Shown here: one piece after another, positions 15,587-28,240 of the stretch
Layout of the letters: the number at the start of each line of letters is the position of its first letter
Position numbering within the stretch: position 1 is the first letter of the stretch
DNA from: Dromaius novaehollandiae
Lineage: Eukaryota > Chordata > Aves > Casuariiformes > Dromaiidae
Direction: 5' to 3'
Assembly: GCF_036370855.1 (NCBI RefSeq)
Contig: NC_088099.1
Span: 146,895,017 to 146,959,016, forward strand
DNA: 64,000 nucleotides
Notes under the pieces: model-generated
The model's input: only the letters and a program-made list of their open reading frames with translations
Told to the model about the DNA's origin: nothing
The model's database searches: none
Position numbers and translations under genes: made by a program

Positions 15587-17329
15587 ACATTGCAGATCTT
15601 CATGAAAATCTTACCAACACCATTACCGTGCATAAAGGGCTCACCAGTCTCTTCAGGAGAGCATCTCCCCTTGTGCCTCCTTGGTCTGGCTCTTTACAAA
15701 AACATCTGCAGAGTGCATAACCATGAGAGACTTGGTCTTGTATGTGAACACTGGATGTCTGCCAGGAAGTGTGAAATGGATGTTGACACAACTGAAATGC
15801 TTTGGGATACCATTCGTTAATGATTTTTGTCTGTTCCTAAAGCTAGGCAACTTAAAAATGTAGACCTAATATTTTTCAGAGCAGAGATTAGACCACGTTG
15901 CCCAAAGTTGTGTTACAAAGATTATCCACAAGGAGGAGCCAAATTTACAAAGACTTCATTATAGAAAAATAAACTGCAACTCTTTGTTAGCCCGGACCCA
16001 GACCAAACAGGTTAGTGAACAATCACTGCTTGATAAAAGAAATAGTGCTTCTTTCAGCTAAACTTCCACGAGGAAGAAGATTCACTAGCTAAAGGGTGTT
16101 TGCCTGATTACATTATCTTGACTTTTCCCAATTATGTGGAGAACAGAACAGATGTTTTATGACTGGAAATAGACACAATGAGAGGGAACATCAAAGACAA
16201 ACTGCCTATAACAAGGGCCTAGAAAATCAAACAAAAGCACCTAACAAATTAAGCAGACCAGTCACTGTAATATTATAGTCTGGTTTTGCTTTTTTTTTTA
16301 AACTCAATTAGTTATGATGCCAAACAGAATTTGTCCAGGCAGGAAAATCGCGATTAAGTGAAATTGGTTCCCCTAGGGACTGCTGGATGATGCTGAAAGA
16401 AAACTGCAAAGGTTAGTACAAAGTTTTACACACTAAAATAAAGTTACAAAATTAATGTATAAAAGCATTTTGCATTTTGAATCTACTGCACTAATTTCAG
16501 TACAACCCACAAACCTTAATTTATCCTTGCACAGTCTTTGTAAATACCTTCATTGCTATATTATGGCTATAAAAATCAGTAAAAGGGCAGGAGAAGTGAT
16601 ACATTCAGACAGAAGGGCAGGACTGCAAAGTGGTTGCTCATTTGTGACTTCTTTTGCTGGATTTTCAGATACGGTGAGCCTTCAGAGAGTCCTGTGGTGG
16701 GCACAGGTTCTGAAATCATCATCCAAAGCCTGAGGTTTGTAACTTAAGTGGGTATATTTGAAAATGTGACCCCAGGCAACTTGTCTGAGATTACCCTGCC
16801 ATGCTTGGCAGAAAAAGGAACAAAATCCTCATCTGTTAAACAAGAGCAGTAAAATCCTGCCACATATATTCATGAGAACCAGTAATTATTTCTCTTGAAT
16901 TCACTTGAGCCAGGATTTCATTCAAGATTTCTTTCACTAAACTGGTGGTAATTCAATTTTCAGCTGACTCACTTTCGCTGACAGTGGCATGGTTTTCCCT
17001 TCCTGGTATACATTTGTTTTACATGCTTACCCAGAGGTCAGAATAAGGTAAGCGGTTTCTATCTTTTCATCTCTCTGTTACTATCTTGATTACATTTCTA
17101 TTTCCTTAGTTTGCTGACTGCACTGCAAAATAAAATTACCTGAGTTGTTAACTAAGATTTAAAAAAAAAATCTCATGGCTGTAGTCTTTTTTATGCTCTC
17201 TGTATTATTTGGAAATGAGTACCTTCACAAGAGGCAAAGATTTTGTTTAATAAAGTCAATTAAATACTGAATTTCGACATTCTAACAAAACCCTGCACAG
17301 CACCAATATCTGCTAGAAGGTCAACCCAA
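15587..17329. other. Gene-free stretch between repeat copy A and CR1
   Basis: AT-rich DNA with no recognisable gene. The only notable item is the short block at 15697-15714 that may be the continuation of repeat copy A. Confidence 0.6.
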
Positions 17330-18482
17330 CAGGGCACAAGCAATCCAGGAGGTTTCTAGAGTGCATTGATGACAACATCCTAACACAGGTGATCAAGCAG
17401 CCGATGAGGAGATGCTCTGCTGGACCTCATACTTGCAAACAAGGAGGAACTGGTTGGGGATGTGAAGGGTGGGGGCAGGCTTGGCTGCAGCGACCATGAG
17501 ATGGTGAGGTTCAGGATCCTGAGAGAAGGGAGTAGAGCAAATAGCAAGATCACAGCCCTGGACTTCCAGAGAGCAGACCTTGGCCTGTTAAGAGACCAAC
17601 TTGGAAGGATATTGTGGGCTACAGTCCTGGAGAGAAGAGGGATCCAGGAGCGCTGGCTGATTTTCAAGCTCCAGAATGATCCATCTTGATACGCAGGAAA
17701 TCTAGCAAAGGTGGCAGGAGGCCTGCATGGATGAACAAGGAGCTCCTGACAAAACTCAGCCATAAAAAGGAAGCACACAAGAGGTGGAGGCAGGCGCAGG
17801 TGACCCAGGAGGAATATAGAGACATGGTCCAAGTATGCAGGGGTGGGATTAGGAAAGCCAAAGTCCAACAGGAATTGAATCTGGCGAGGGACATGAGCAG
17901 CAAGAAGAAGAGCTTCTACAGGTGTATCAGCAGCAAAAGGTGACAGAGGACCTGATGACAAAGGACCTGAGGAAGGCTGAGGTACTGAATGCCATTGCCT
18001 CATTTTTTACTGCTAAGACTGGCTTTGAGGGATCCCAGGTCCTTGGCACCAGTGGGAAAACAAGGAAGGTGGAGGAGGAGCAGGTTAGGGAATTTTTAAA
18101 CAAACTTGACATATAAAAGTCCACAGGACCTGATAGGATGCTTTCAGGAGTGCTGATGGAGCTGGCCACTGTCTTTGCAAGGCAAATCTCAATTATGTTT
18201 GAAAGGCCATAGTGATCAGGAGAAGGTTCCTGAGGACTGGAAGAAAGCAAATGACACTCTTATCTTCAAGAAGGGCAAGAATGAGGATTAGGGGAATTAC
18301 AGGCTAGTCAACCTCACCTTGATCCCTTGGAAGGTGATGGAACATATTATCCTGGAAGCCATTTCCAAACCTATGAAGGACAAGAAGGTGACCGGGGTAG
18401 TCGGCATGGATTTATGAAGGGAAAATCATTTGATACCTATCTGATAGCCTTCTATGATGAGATGACTGACCACCTCTTTTGT
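17330..18482 (+). mobile_element. CR1 LINE fragment, ORF2 endonuclease end to early reverse transcriptase
   Basis: A degraded internal piece of a CR1 non-LTR retrotransposon, sense on +. Translated across several frames it follows the CR1 ORF2 protein in order. LECIDDN, VIKQPMRR and GCSDHEMVRFRILR come from the end of the endonuclease domain (17360-17525). GRRPAWMNKELL and HKKEAHKRWRQAQVTQEEYR come from the linker (17715-17820). QELNLARD and KKSFYRCIS follow at 17870-17935. Then come FTAKTG, EEQVREFLNKLDI and STGPDRM, and finally LEAISKPMKDKK, HGFMKGKS and YLIAFYDEMTD at 18345-18465, the start of the reverse transcriptase. Frameshifts (for example near 17690 and 17940) and stops make it non-functional. 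Neither the 5' end nor the catalytic second half of the RT nor the 3' UTR is present. Confidence 0.93.
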
Positions 18483-19540
18483 CTACTTAAGTGACTAATT
18501 ATGTACCAAAGAAATGAACAGACAATTGTTGATAAAAAGTGTTTGGGAGAAACTTACAGCCTTAGAATAATTTTTTCAAATTCATAAGACACAAAACACT
18601 GTTTTAGTTTCTTGACTGTAATTTTAAGAAAAATGAAAAATGGCAAATAAAGAATGTCTAAGTAATCTTGCACTTCTTTACTACTTCTCTAAAGAGTAGT
18701 GGAGAAAATCCATTTGTGTGGATGCCAGCAAATGGAATTAAATGTAGGAAAATTACCATACACATTTAGAATCCAAGATAAATTTTGCAAACCCTGTTTC
18801 CTCGACACATTTACACAATTCCAATGAGGATTCATCACTACAAGCCAAAACCTTCAACTCATCTGTGTTCCTAATTGACATCTGTGCTCTAATTTCAAGT
18901 ATTACATTTCCGAATAATCTGCCTGGTAAAGGAGGTGGTCTCTGTTCCTTAGGCACAATGCTGTTCTGAAATGCAGCCACAGGCCATTCAAATGACAACT
19001 GTGAAAAGCAAACTGCCACCCATACTGCAGTGAGATGAAACAAAAGAAAAATCTATTTTTACCTTGCACTCTGGAGGATGTGTTTTTTCTTAAATGAAAA
19101 TCAAAACTTTCTCTTGTCATTTTTTCAAGCACAGTTTAAAATTATTTCCTCTTGTAATTTTTCATTGCTTGCCACTTGTGCCTTCATGGTATGCATTAGT
19201 TCATTGAAAATTTTCCGACAGTAGAAATTTTCTTTCCCTTGAAAAACTCCAGCTCATAAAAAATAAAATTTTTCTCAGAAATGGGATTATTAGGAAATAA
19301 AACATAATGAATATTTTACTTTGGTCAACAAATTTTAAATTTTTCTCACTTGAATATATAGAGTTTCCATTTCAAAGGGATCCTTCATTTCAGTAAAACA
19401 TTCAGATATGATATTCTGAGGCTGAAAATACAACAAATTATTTCAGCTTTCCTGAAAGAATATTTGACTGAAAAATCATCAGGAGATAACATTCTGGACG
19501 CAGACTGGGTTGCTTTCATTTCACTGTGAATCAGGATATA
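18483..19540. other. Gene-free stretch between CR1 and repeat copy B
   Basis: CR1 similarity stops abruptly at about 18482. The DNA to the right is AT-rich and I recognise nothing in it. Confidence 0.6.
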
Positions 19541-19716
19541 TAGAAGAGTTTCCTCTCCAGGTTCTTCCTGGTGCCAGGTTAGCAGATACTAGGAGTGGTT
19601 TCTCCAGCTACTGTAAAATTCACTTAAAATGAATCAAAGGGTGCTGAGCAATCTTGCCCAGATTAGCCCTTGCACCCTGCAGCCATTGTAATTTAGGCTA
19701 CTTCTTAGTTTCCTCC
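19541..19716 (+). repeat. Local direct repeat, copy B
   Basis: Second copy of the 176-base segment at 15411-15586, about 4.13 kb away in direct orientation. Relative to copy A, about 22 extra bases separate the shared CAGACTGGGT block from the core on the left. On the right the next shared block follows immediately. The CR1 fragment at 17330-18482 lies between the two copies. Confidence 0.85.
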
Positions 19717-22700
19717 TACAAAAACAGCTGCAAAGACCTATTTCTCGTGTAGGTCTAGTTTTTTTTCAAAGAAGGGAGTAGATCAAAACTAACTAAGATC
19801 TAAACAACTTTATAAAACATTTCCTCTGTCCTTTCCATCCGTAACCTACCATTAATTCTATCTATTTTTCCTCTTTGATATGAAAACTTTGAACTTATAG
19901 TGGAAAATATTATTTTTTTCTTCCATCTTATTTTTTTTTCAGCTGGCATTGGATTTTCCACTTCACATTTTATGTACTTTTTTCAAGAAGCATAATGTTT
20001 TTACCATCATATTCTATACAACATTGCCCATCAAATTGTCATACCTGAGTATTTTTTCATTATCGTTCTTTTTTGTATTCCTGTTCTGCTTTGCAGCCAA
20101 GTCTAGACATATTATTGCCACTGTTAATCTAATATTCTGGAATGTAATTTTTTGCTTAATACATAGTATGAAATATCAGTTTAGTAATTCATACTTTACT
20201 ACTGCAAAGGCCAAATGTTGGAGTTATGTTCCCTGCAGGTTCTACGCAGATGATCACGTTATCAATATAGACTTCAGTGTTCTGCCAGACTCTTACCAGT
20301 GGAATATTTAGGGAACTAAATTTATCTCAAAGGAAGTCTCTGAAAACTAAATATGCCCGAAAGCCAATTTATGATTTAAATCTTAGTTCTTCATCCAGCA
20401 AGCTGTATCTGCCAGGCGTTGTGTGATGGTCCTAGTTTTGCAAACAGCTCTGTCATCTGCTTATTTACTTCCCTCTTGGCGGTAGCTGACATGCTGCTTT
20501 CACATTTCCGCAGGACCCGAGCGCCCCGAGGGTGTTTCGTTTAAGGAACATACTTGAACCTAGCTCACTCTTGTAACAGGCTCTTCTAATGGGTGAGGGC
20601 GATTTAAGGCAGACATAACTTTCTGTACTTTCGTCTTCACGACAGCAGTGTTCACCTGGGTTATGGAGAACTAGAAAAACTTGTGCAACTAGTGAATGCC
20701 ACAGTGATTAACCGTCATTCAGGCAGCAACTGGTGGGACGTATGAGAGCAAAACTTCCCTTTTTTCATCTTAATGGCCATGGAAATGTCAACTCCTTTTA
20801 ACTGCACTGCAAGCTAAACATAACTTTTTATGCTCCAGAGGCACAGCCTTAGGGCCCAGAAGTCTGTGAGGAAACACACTGCAATCATCCAAATGAGACA
20901 GACTTGGAGACTGACAGAGAAAGACTATGAAGTGACAAATTGATAAACAGAAGGGCAAGACTGAAAAATAACCCTGAGCAGGCCATGAAATGAAGGAAAA
21001 AGCTATGAGGGATTATTGGCTGTACATTATCCTCGACAACATACCAAAGAAGCTAAATGCATTCTGATATGTCAGCTACTTTCTGTACATGCTTTTCCCT
21101 TTCTGTTCTTCCTTTTCTTCTCCTTTTTTATGGATGCTTTTCAGCTGTGATCTTGATGTGTGCCTTCTATTTTTCTGATCCTTTTTTCTTCCTTTCTCAG
21201 TCACAGCTGCCTTTGCTCTTTCTCCCTTCTGCACTGAGGTGCCATAGTAAGATACAAAATCAAATGAGTAGTATTTTTTTAATTTGTGCAAGTATTGATT
21301 TTTAAAATTTGCTGTACCCATAAGTCTGTCTTGATGACTGGTCTTTCTGTTTTCACCTGCTGATATAAAAATGGCAACGTAAGGCTCATTAAAAATCAAA
21401 ACAGCACATGTGCTTTGTTCAGCTTTCTCGGGAGAAGGTATGGTCTGTGCCTTAGGCGTTCAGTATTTCTGATCTCATTTGGAGTCAGCTTTGTTTCTAC
21501 TTTATCTGAGCATGGCTGTGCCACCAGCCATGACTGATAAAAGATATTTGTCTTCATAGCTATGTTTTCTCACGTCATTATAGTTTATTGGCCTGCCTTT
21601 TGCATGTATTTTATGATGCTCATATAGGTTTACTTTTGTTTGCACAATTTCCGTTTTAAAGACACCTCACAAAATGATTTTTCCCTTTTATGTATTTTGA
21701 CTTTACTCTAAATTTCCATTTAGGATTCACGTTCACTGTATTTCTGGGTACTATTGAAAAATTACCCATTCTGTTACTTTTCTGAAACTGTCTCCTTACC
21801 TACTGCCATTTCAGTAATTGCCTGAAGATTCGCAGAGCCTCTCAATTGGTCACGATGTGCTTTTTCTGTCTGTTCATTAGCTGGACAGATTTCAGGTTGT
21901 ATTGTTTAGCGTTAACTGATGTACTAGGTAAGTGCTGCCAACCCTTCCTGTCGGTACCCCAGAATGCTTGATCTTACATCAAAGAGGCTTTCATGATTCC
22001 CTGATGTCAGAACTGAGCTTTTAATCTCACAGCTGTGACAATCCTCAAAGGCTTCTGCAAGCTGCATCAGGAAATGGGGCATGCAGCATTCTGATATTTC
22101 TATTTTAATACAGGTTAGCAAAAACAGGAGATGAAGTTGTCTGAATTGTCTCTCTTAACAAGTTCAGTAATTATATATTCCAACTGTTTGAACCCTTGTC
22201 ATAGCTTAGGCAATTTTCCTTCACAAAATATTTTGTTTGCTACAGTGGCTTTAAAGTGCAGTAATATTCTTAGCTTGCATGCTTGCCAGCTGCCAACCTG
22301 GAGGGGTTTTCTGTTATTTCTGGGGCCTAATCTTGTATTATGTTTCATTTCTCTCCTCCTTGTACTTCATGGTCTGTTGGATTTTCACAATAGTTTCTTA
22401 CAGGCTCTTGACAAAATACCAGGAGTAGTCAGTAGCCTTCCTCAGCTGTAAGAAATAAGAACCTACACTTTTTTCACCTGCTTGGAGTTGGTTTGCCAGG
22501 AAGTTATACAAACACAGCCCAAATGTAAAAAAATCAGACCATCAGGTGTCTATTAGAAACACCTTTGAGATGTGTGGTACTTACCTACCTTTCTGACACC
22601 AGGCTAGACAGCTTCTCAGTCCCTTTCATGTCACAGCGTTTGCTAATCACAGTGAATTGTACCTTTGTGTCCACTTGTAGATCAGATTCCCCGATTCAGT

Positions 22701-25700
22701 TTGACGAGAGTCTGCCTTATATTGTCATATTACATTCCTGTGGAGCTGCCTGCTAGAAGACTCTTCTCCCCTCTGTACAATCTACAGCAATGTTGAAGTT
22801 GATTCTTTTTTCTCAGTTATCCATATTTAGTCTTTTATCTGCTGCTCTATTATTTTGATAAAGGGCATTTTCTCCACGATTTAGGAGTTAATTATTTTTC
22901 AGATTGAGAAAGGGCAAATTGATTAACTTGCCTTTTCATCTCTTCTGTACAGCCAGTAGTTCTTAAACTTGAGTTTTGTGGGTGGAATGAATAGAAGAAT
23001 ATATATTCATCTAATCAATTGTGTTGCAACCTTCACTTTTATAGATCCCTACTCATTCAAGCTAGAAGCAATGTTGAGAACTGTTGCAGCGCAGTCTATA
23101 GAGGTTCTGAAAAGGAAACCATATATTTCTGTAGGAAGTGCACAGGAAACTATTAACCTGTGGCAAGGCTCTGTAGCAAGTAAAAGAAAAGGAGTCCTCA
23201 GTATAGTAGCAACATGGGAGAGAGAGGAAGGAGAATCCCAGGACAGCTATTTCACCCTATACCCTACCTGTGTAGGTTGACAGAAGAATATGAAAAGGAC
23301 ACTGGGTTTTGAGATGCATTTCTGTATACTTAAAGGATTAATGGGCAAAAAAATATGTTCTTGAAATAGGGTTATTTGCAGGTACATGACTAGGTGCAAC
23401 ACTGAATTCAAAAACCTAGATATGGCTGTTAGGTAGGACCGGTAGATGAGAGAACTGCAAGACTAACATATCCTTGAAGATACTGTAAAGGATGAGATTT
23501 TCCCCCCAACGACATCTAAATGAAACTGTCTATATGTGGACAAGTGTCTAAACTTCTGTTAAGAGTCAATGGCATCTGTCTGTTTGAGCGGTATGAATAG
23601 CTACTAAGACTCCACATCACACATTGAATAGGGCTCCATAACCTGTCATAGGAGTTTGGATACTTAGCAGTCACGTACACACACCGGTACCTAAATTTAG
23701 GTGTCTTGAGCTAAAGCTGAACCCCACATAAGGTATCTCTCCACAGCAGAGTGATGATGTGTACACAGGAAAACACTGTACCAGGAATGGTAGAGCTGTA
23801 CTACTGTAGCATTCTGTATAGTTTATTATATCTTGCTTCTTAGTAGAAGTAATAAAAGCACTGTTGTACTACTGCTAGCTCTTCTATACAGTAGTCAGTT
23901 TTTGCTAAGAGATGAGTAAAGATTCACTGCTCACCTTCTCCCCCTCTAAAAAAGGCTGCTATTGGAGAAGGTCTTTATCCTGCTCACTTCTCTCCCCACT
24001 GCCTAAAACTGGAAAGACTGGCTGGTTCCCACCAGCAGTTTTATTCAGCTTGCATATAAACCATAAAATCCTAGAAAAGGGTGTTTCTTCTATTACCCCA
24101 GCTGTTGAGTCACTACAGCTTGCAAGGAGGCATTGGGGATGGGCAACAGGAAATACCTACAGAATTCATGAGCACAGGCTTACAGCAATTTTGACATATT
24201 ACAAAAGTAGTGAGAGGTCTCCTTCAATTAATTTACATAGGAAAAAAAAAAAAGGCATAATGCATGGTTGTGTCACCTTATGGGATGCCCTCCTGTTAAC
24301 CTCAATGATTTCCCTGTTTTTCATTATGCCTTTTTTTTCCTTCTGTCTTTCAGCCAGCTTTCAGAACACATGAAGAGACAGACCTAAGTGGAATAATTTT
24401 GCAATTAAGATGTGAGGCACTGTATCAAATGTTATGCTCAAGTATGGACACAGGATATTACAACTACTGCAGACTGTTTGCTCATGATGCAATATAAAAA
24501 CACACTTTGGTATTGGCAAAGTTTATTAAATAGAATTTCCTAACTAGGAAATTACTAATAGAAAGAAAGTATATAAATCAAGGATAATATTTCTCTTACA
24601 ACAGAAAGATCCACCACAGTGGCAAACAGTCTGCTGTTTATAACATTATCTGTGAGCTGAGACCAATTACCCATTCTTTGCTCTTGTCTGATTCAGACTA
24701 GGAACCCTAAGAACAGATATACTTGGTTGTTTTCTCCCCCCAGTTTTTATTTTTTGTACAGAATGGGATGAAAGGATTGAGGGAGAAGCACCTCAGAACA
24801 ACCAGTAGTCTACGGCCAAGGCCGTTTATCTACCATGCAAGAATCCGTCTTTGACCTTAAAACTAGAATCTGGGTCCTGCACATCCTAGCTGAGTATTCC
24901 TGTTTTTTTCTAAGATGGCTTGAGTCTACTCCTTTTATTTGTTAATGGACCAAAAAAAAACCCGCAAAACAGAAAAACCCAAACCTTCATTTCTTGTTAT
25001 TTGTTACAAGCAAGAAAAAAATACTAAACTATCATGCTGTAGTAAGCAGTGTCCATATTTTCTTAATTGTGTTTTATGTCATTCTGGAAATTTTCATGAG
25101 TGATTAAGGAGAGTCATTTGCAGTAAATGCTGTTTTTCAAAAAACTTACACAGTGATCAATACATGAGTCAAATTTTTTGCCCCACGGCCTTGCCAGCAC
25201 ACATGAGACCAGAAAACTCTCCCATTTATCTATCTTGGATTTTTCACCACAGGATGTTGCTGCCAGTTCATGCTCAATTTGGGATCCAATTATGGAGGCT
25301 GGAAGTTTATCCCTTCTCATTGCCAGCAATCTGTTATTAACATAGATATGGACAGCAGATCAAAGGAAAGGCATAACTAGCAGAATAGCCATGAACTAGT
25401 CATATTTACTGCATCTCAAATACCACCCTGGATTTATCAACTTATCAATAAGGTGGGCAATTTATTACCACTGAAACCTGTCAAACAGACTTACAGTTCA
25501 GTTCTATCTACTTAACATTTTTCTTTCATTGAAATAGCACAACAGCTACAATTGACTTGTTTCAGCATCTGATTCACACAGATGGAAAGCCAAATAAAAG
25601 CACTTGAATTTAAGACTGTTTAATGTACTAATTACAAGACTTGGTCCATTTTTTCATTTCCCCAAGAACCTACTTCCACAGATAAGAGCAACTCAGGAAG

Positions 25701-28240
25701 TAATTCCAAGTTTTAGCTTTTACAAGACAATAATTAAGATCAGCAGTCATCAATAACATTTAATACCTAAACTGGCTGGGATAAGAGAGAAAAGTGAACC
25801 TATGAGCTTCCTCCACTGCACAACTATTTGATATTAGAAAGTTCATAATGCACTTAAAGTTACAGACTTATTAATAGTTTACTCTTGTGAAATATGCTAA
25901 AAGAAGCAACTCCCTAATCAAGATTTGGTAAATCAGATTAACATAAAACTGAAAAGAAAATCCAGCAATGAGTTTGCAAAACTTCAATTTGATAACACAT
26001 ATCTAACAAAGGGACAATACCCACTTGTTTGCACAGCAATTAAATATGCTGTAGCTGTTGAATAAATAATTTAATCCAGAACATTAGCAAGCCTTTTCCC
26101 TGCACAAAGAGAGCACCTCTAAGGGCGGAGATTAATCAAACACTTTGGTGGTAGGAGAAACATTAATGCATTCTGTATTCACTGTTGAATGAAAAGCAAA
26201 ATAAGAGGGGGCAAGATCCTGAAGCTACAGGCTGCACTTGGCAAATACAACTTTTCAAATAAAAATATGAATAATAAAAAGACAGTATGACCTAGCATTT
26301 AAGAACATGAACGTATACAGCCCACTTCACTTTAAACCACATTTGTTTTTAGAAAAGGAACAAATACGTAACAATGAAGTGTCTCATTAAAATGATTATC
26401 TTCTGAACATAATGGAAAAAAGCATCTACCAAAACAGTGCTTAAAGAACACTATCATACTTGAAGCACTTCTCAGAAGGATACACAGATGGTTTGATCTC
26501 TGGAGACAGTCACTTTGGACTTGCTCATTTTGGTAAACTACACAAAATGTGCTCATTGTAAGTGTAGTAAGATGCTATGCACTGCAGTGTGCCATTTAGC
26601 ACACTGGAAGAAAGCTACTTCTCTTTCTGCCCACAATGCCTGCTTAGTTCTAAGCTTCTCCAAATTAAAGACAGGGCAGCTTGGCCAGATTTACAACTCC
26701 ATAGATTCTGGGTTTCTTTTCATACATTACTGAATAACAACTGAGAGCCACAAAAGTTTCTTACTTAGAATCAAGCACATCAACTCACCAAACTATCCCC
26801 TTGGCATCCCCAAATGCATTGGGCTAGCACTATTTCTGGACTACTATGCAGCAACATTGATGGCAGTGTTCACTACATTACATTCATAATGGCCACTGAT
26901 GCAGATCAGATGGTGTGCATTTATTAGCAGTCATGAAACCAGATGGATTGTCCGCATCAGGGAGCTTAGGACATTGCAGATGAGTAGGTCTAGGAATACC
27001 TGGCATAGATGGATAATTCAGGTTCTCTCATTACAAGTATATGTACCAACAGAGGGGGAACACAACAACCTAACCATTTTGTATAGGGCACTTATTAGAA
27101 ATAGTTACTCGGTAACTAGTTCTAGCTCCAGAATTGTTCAAAGCACAGAGACCTGAGTTTAAGAGTCCAATTATAAAGAACATTTCATGATGAGACTATG
27201 CTCTTTGTCATATGCATCATGTAGTAAGTTTGCTACCTGCAGAACTCTGCCCCATGAGGAAGTAATGAGTAGAAAGGGGAAGTATTTTCAAGTTCTGCAC
27301 TTATAGAGCCCTGCACACAGAAGGCAAATTGAGAACACGAAAACTATTATAGTAACAGCTGGTGCTTTTCATAGTAGCTTTTGAGTCTATTTTATACCCA
27401 CATTCTGCTTCATTGTGCTCACAATAGTATGGAACAGAATACAAAGCCTTAACTTGAAAGCATAGATGAAGAGAAGACTTCAACTTCCCTCATACCACCA
27501 CTACTGTTAAACAGCTCTGTTGACACAGTTGTCTACAAATTTTAAAGACACTTGTTTTAGAGGTGAATTTGAAGGCTTGTGTTGACTGTCAAAATTCAGC
27601 CATTCTTCTGGGCTGAGCCATGTATTTGCAGCTGTGACATCCTTACCTGGAAAAGCATTCACAGCATCCTTCCTTTTCATAATACGACAGGTCAGGTAGA
27701 CAACACAAACTGGAATAACCTGTCCTCTGCTTGTGGCATATAAGGTGCTCCTATTTAGTTCACCATCACTTCATTCAAGGCATTCTGACTTGCACATAAA
27801 TATTGCAGATCAGTTATTGTCCATTAAATTTGTATTCCTTTGTACACAGTACAGTCCACAACTTATCTCGAGTTTGTCTGTGCATTGTTGGCAGCTTGCT
27901 TTATCTGGCTCTGGGCAGCACTTCCCTTTAAGGTATTAAGGAAACAATAGGAAGCAGGATATACACAGTGATATAGACAGGGAAAAATTTAAGTTTCACT
28001 GCCAGGGGGCAGCAGCACACCTGATCCAGGGATGCACATTTCAGTGGAATTTAACAGCTTTAAAGCCCAGTTATCAGTCTGTTTCCACTTGTATTTGTCT
28101 GCTATGTTGGGCCATCTGGTCTATTCACAGTGAGGGGGACCACAACAGAAGATATTCTTGAAATAATACAAGTAGATCATAACTTTCATCTTCAGCAGAA
28201 GACTTACTACACTCTATATCAATCTAATACACATGGATTT
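19717..28240. other. Gene-free stretch downstream of PDP1
   Basis: AT-rich DNA, pyrimidine-rich at 21080-21240. It contains the inverted repeat at 24246-24338 and several minus-strand AATAAA hexamers that could serve as distal PDP1 polyadenylation sites (26925, 25466, 24527). If the 24527 site is used, the right part of this stretch is PDP1 3' UTR. No gene recognised. Confidence 0.5.
24246..24338. repeat. Perfect 17-bp inverted repeat with 59-base loop
   Basis: The left arm 24246-24262 reads AAAAAAAAGGCATAATG. The right arm 24322-24338 reads CATTATGCCTTTTTTTT, its exact reverse complement. Eight of the 17 pairs are A:T from homopolymer runs; the other nine are the specific GGCATAATG/CATTATGCC pair. 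Pairing does not continue on either side. It could be a small MITE-like relic, a cruciform-prone site or chance. Confidence 0.7.

Noticed and set aside
17380-18003. 207-codon minus-strand open frame
   Set aside because: It is the antisense shadow of the CR1 ORF2 fragment.
19949-20311. 120-codon hydrophobic open frame
   Set aside because: Starts at TTG. Phe/Leu/Ile-rich because the DNA is T-rich.
23689-23702. 14-bp perfect palindrome ACCTAAATTTAGGT
   Set aside because: AT-rich and short. Expected by chance in a window this long.
23912-24373. 153-codon ATG open frame with a hydrophobic tail
   Set aside because: A frame this long is expected about once by chance in a window of this size. The hydrophobic tail comes from T-rich DNA of the inverted repeat, and no homology is recognised.
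1-28240. Search for exons of CDH17, which lies on this side of PDP1 in human
   Set aside because: I recognised no cadherin-type coding segment. Neighbour order is from memory of the human locus only.
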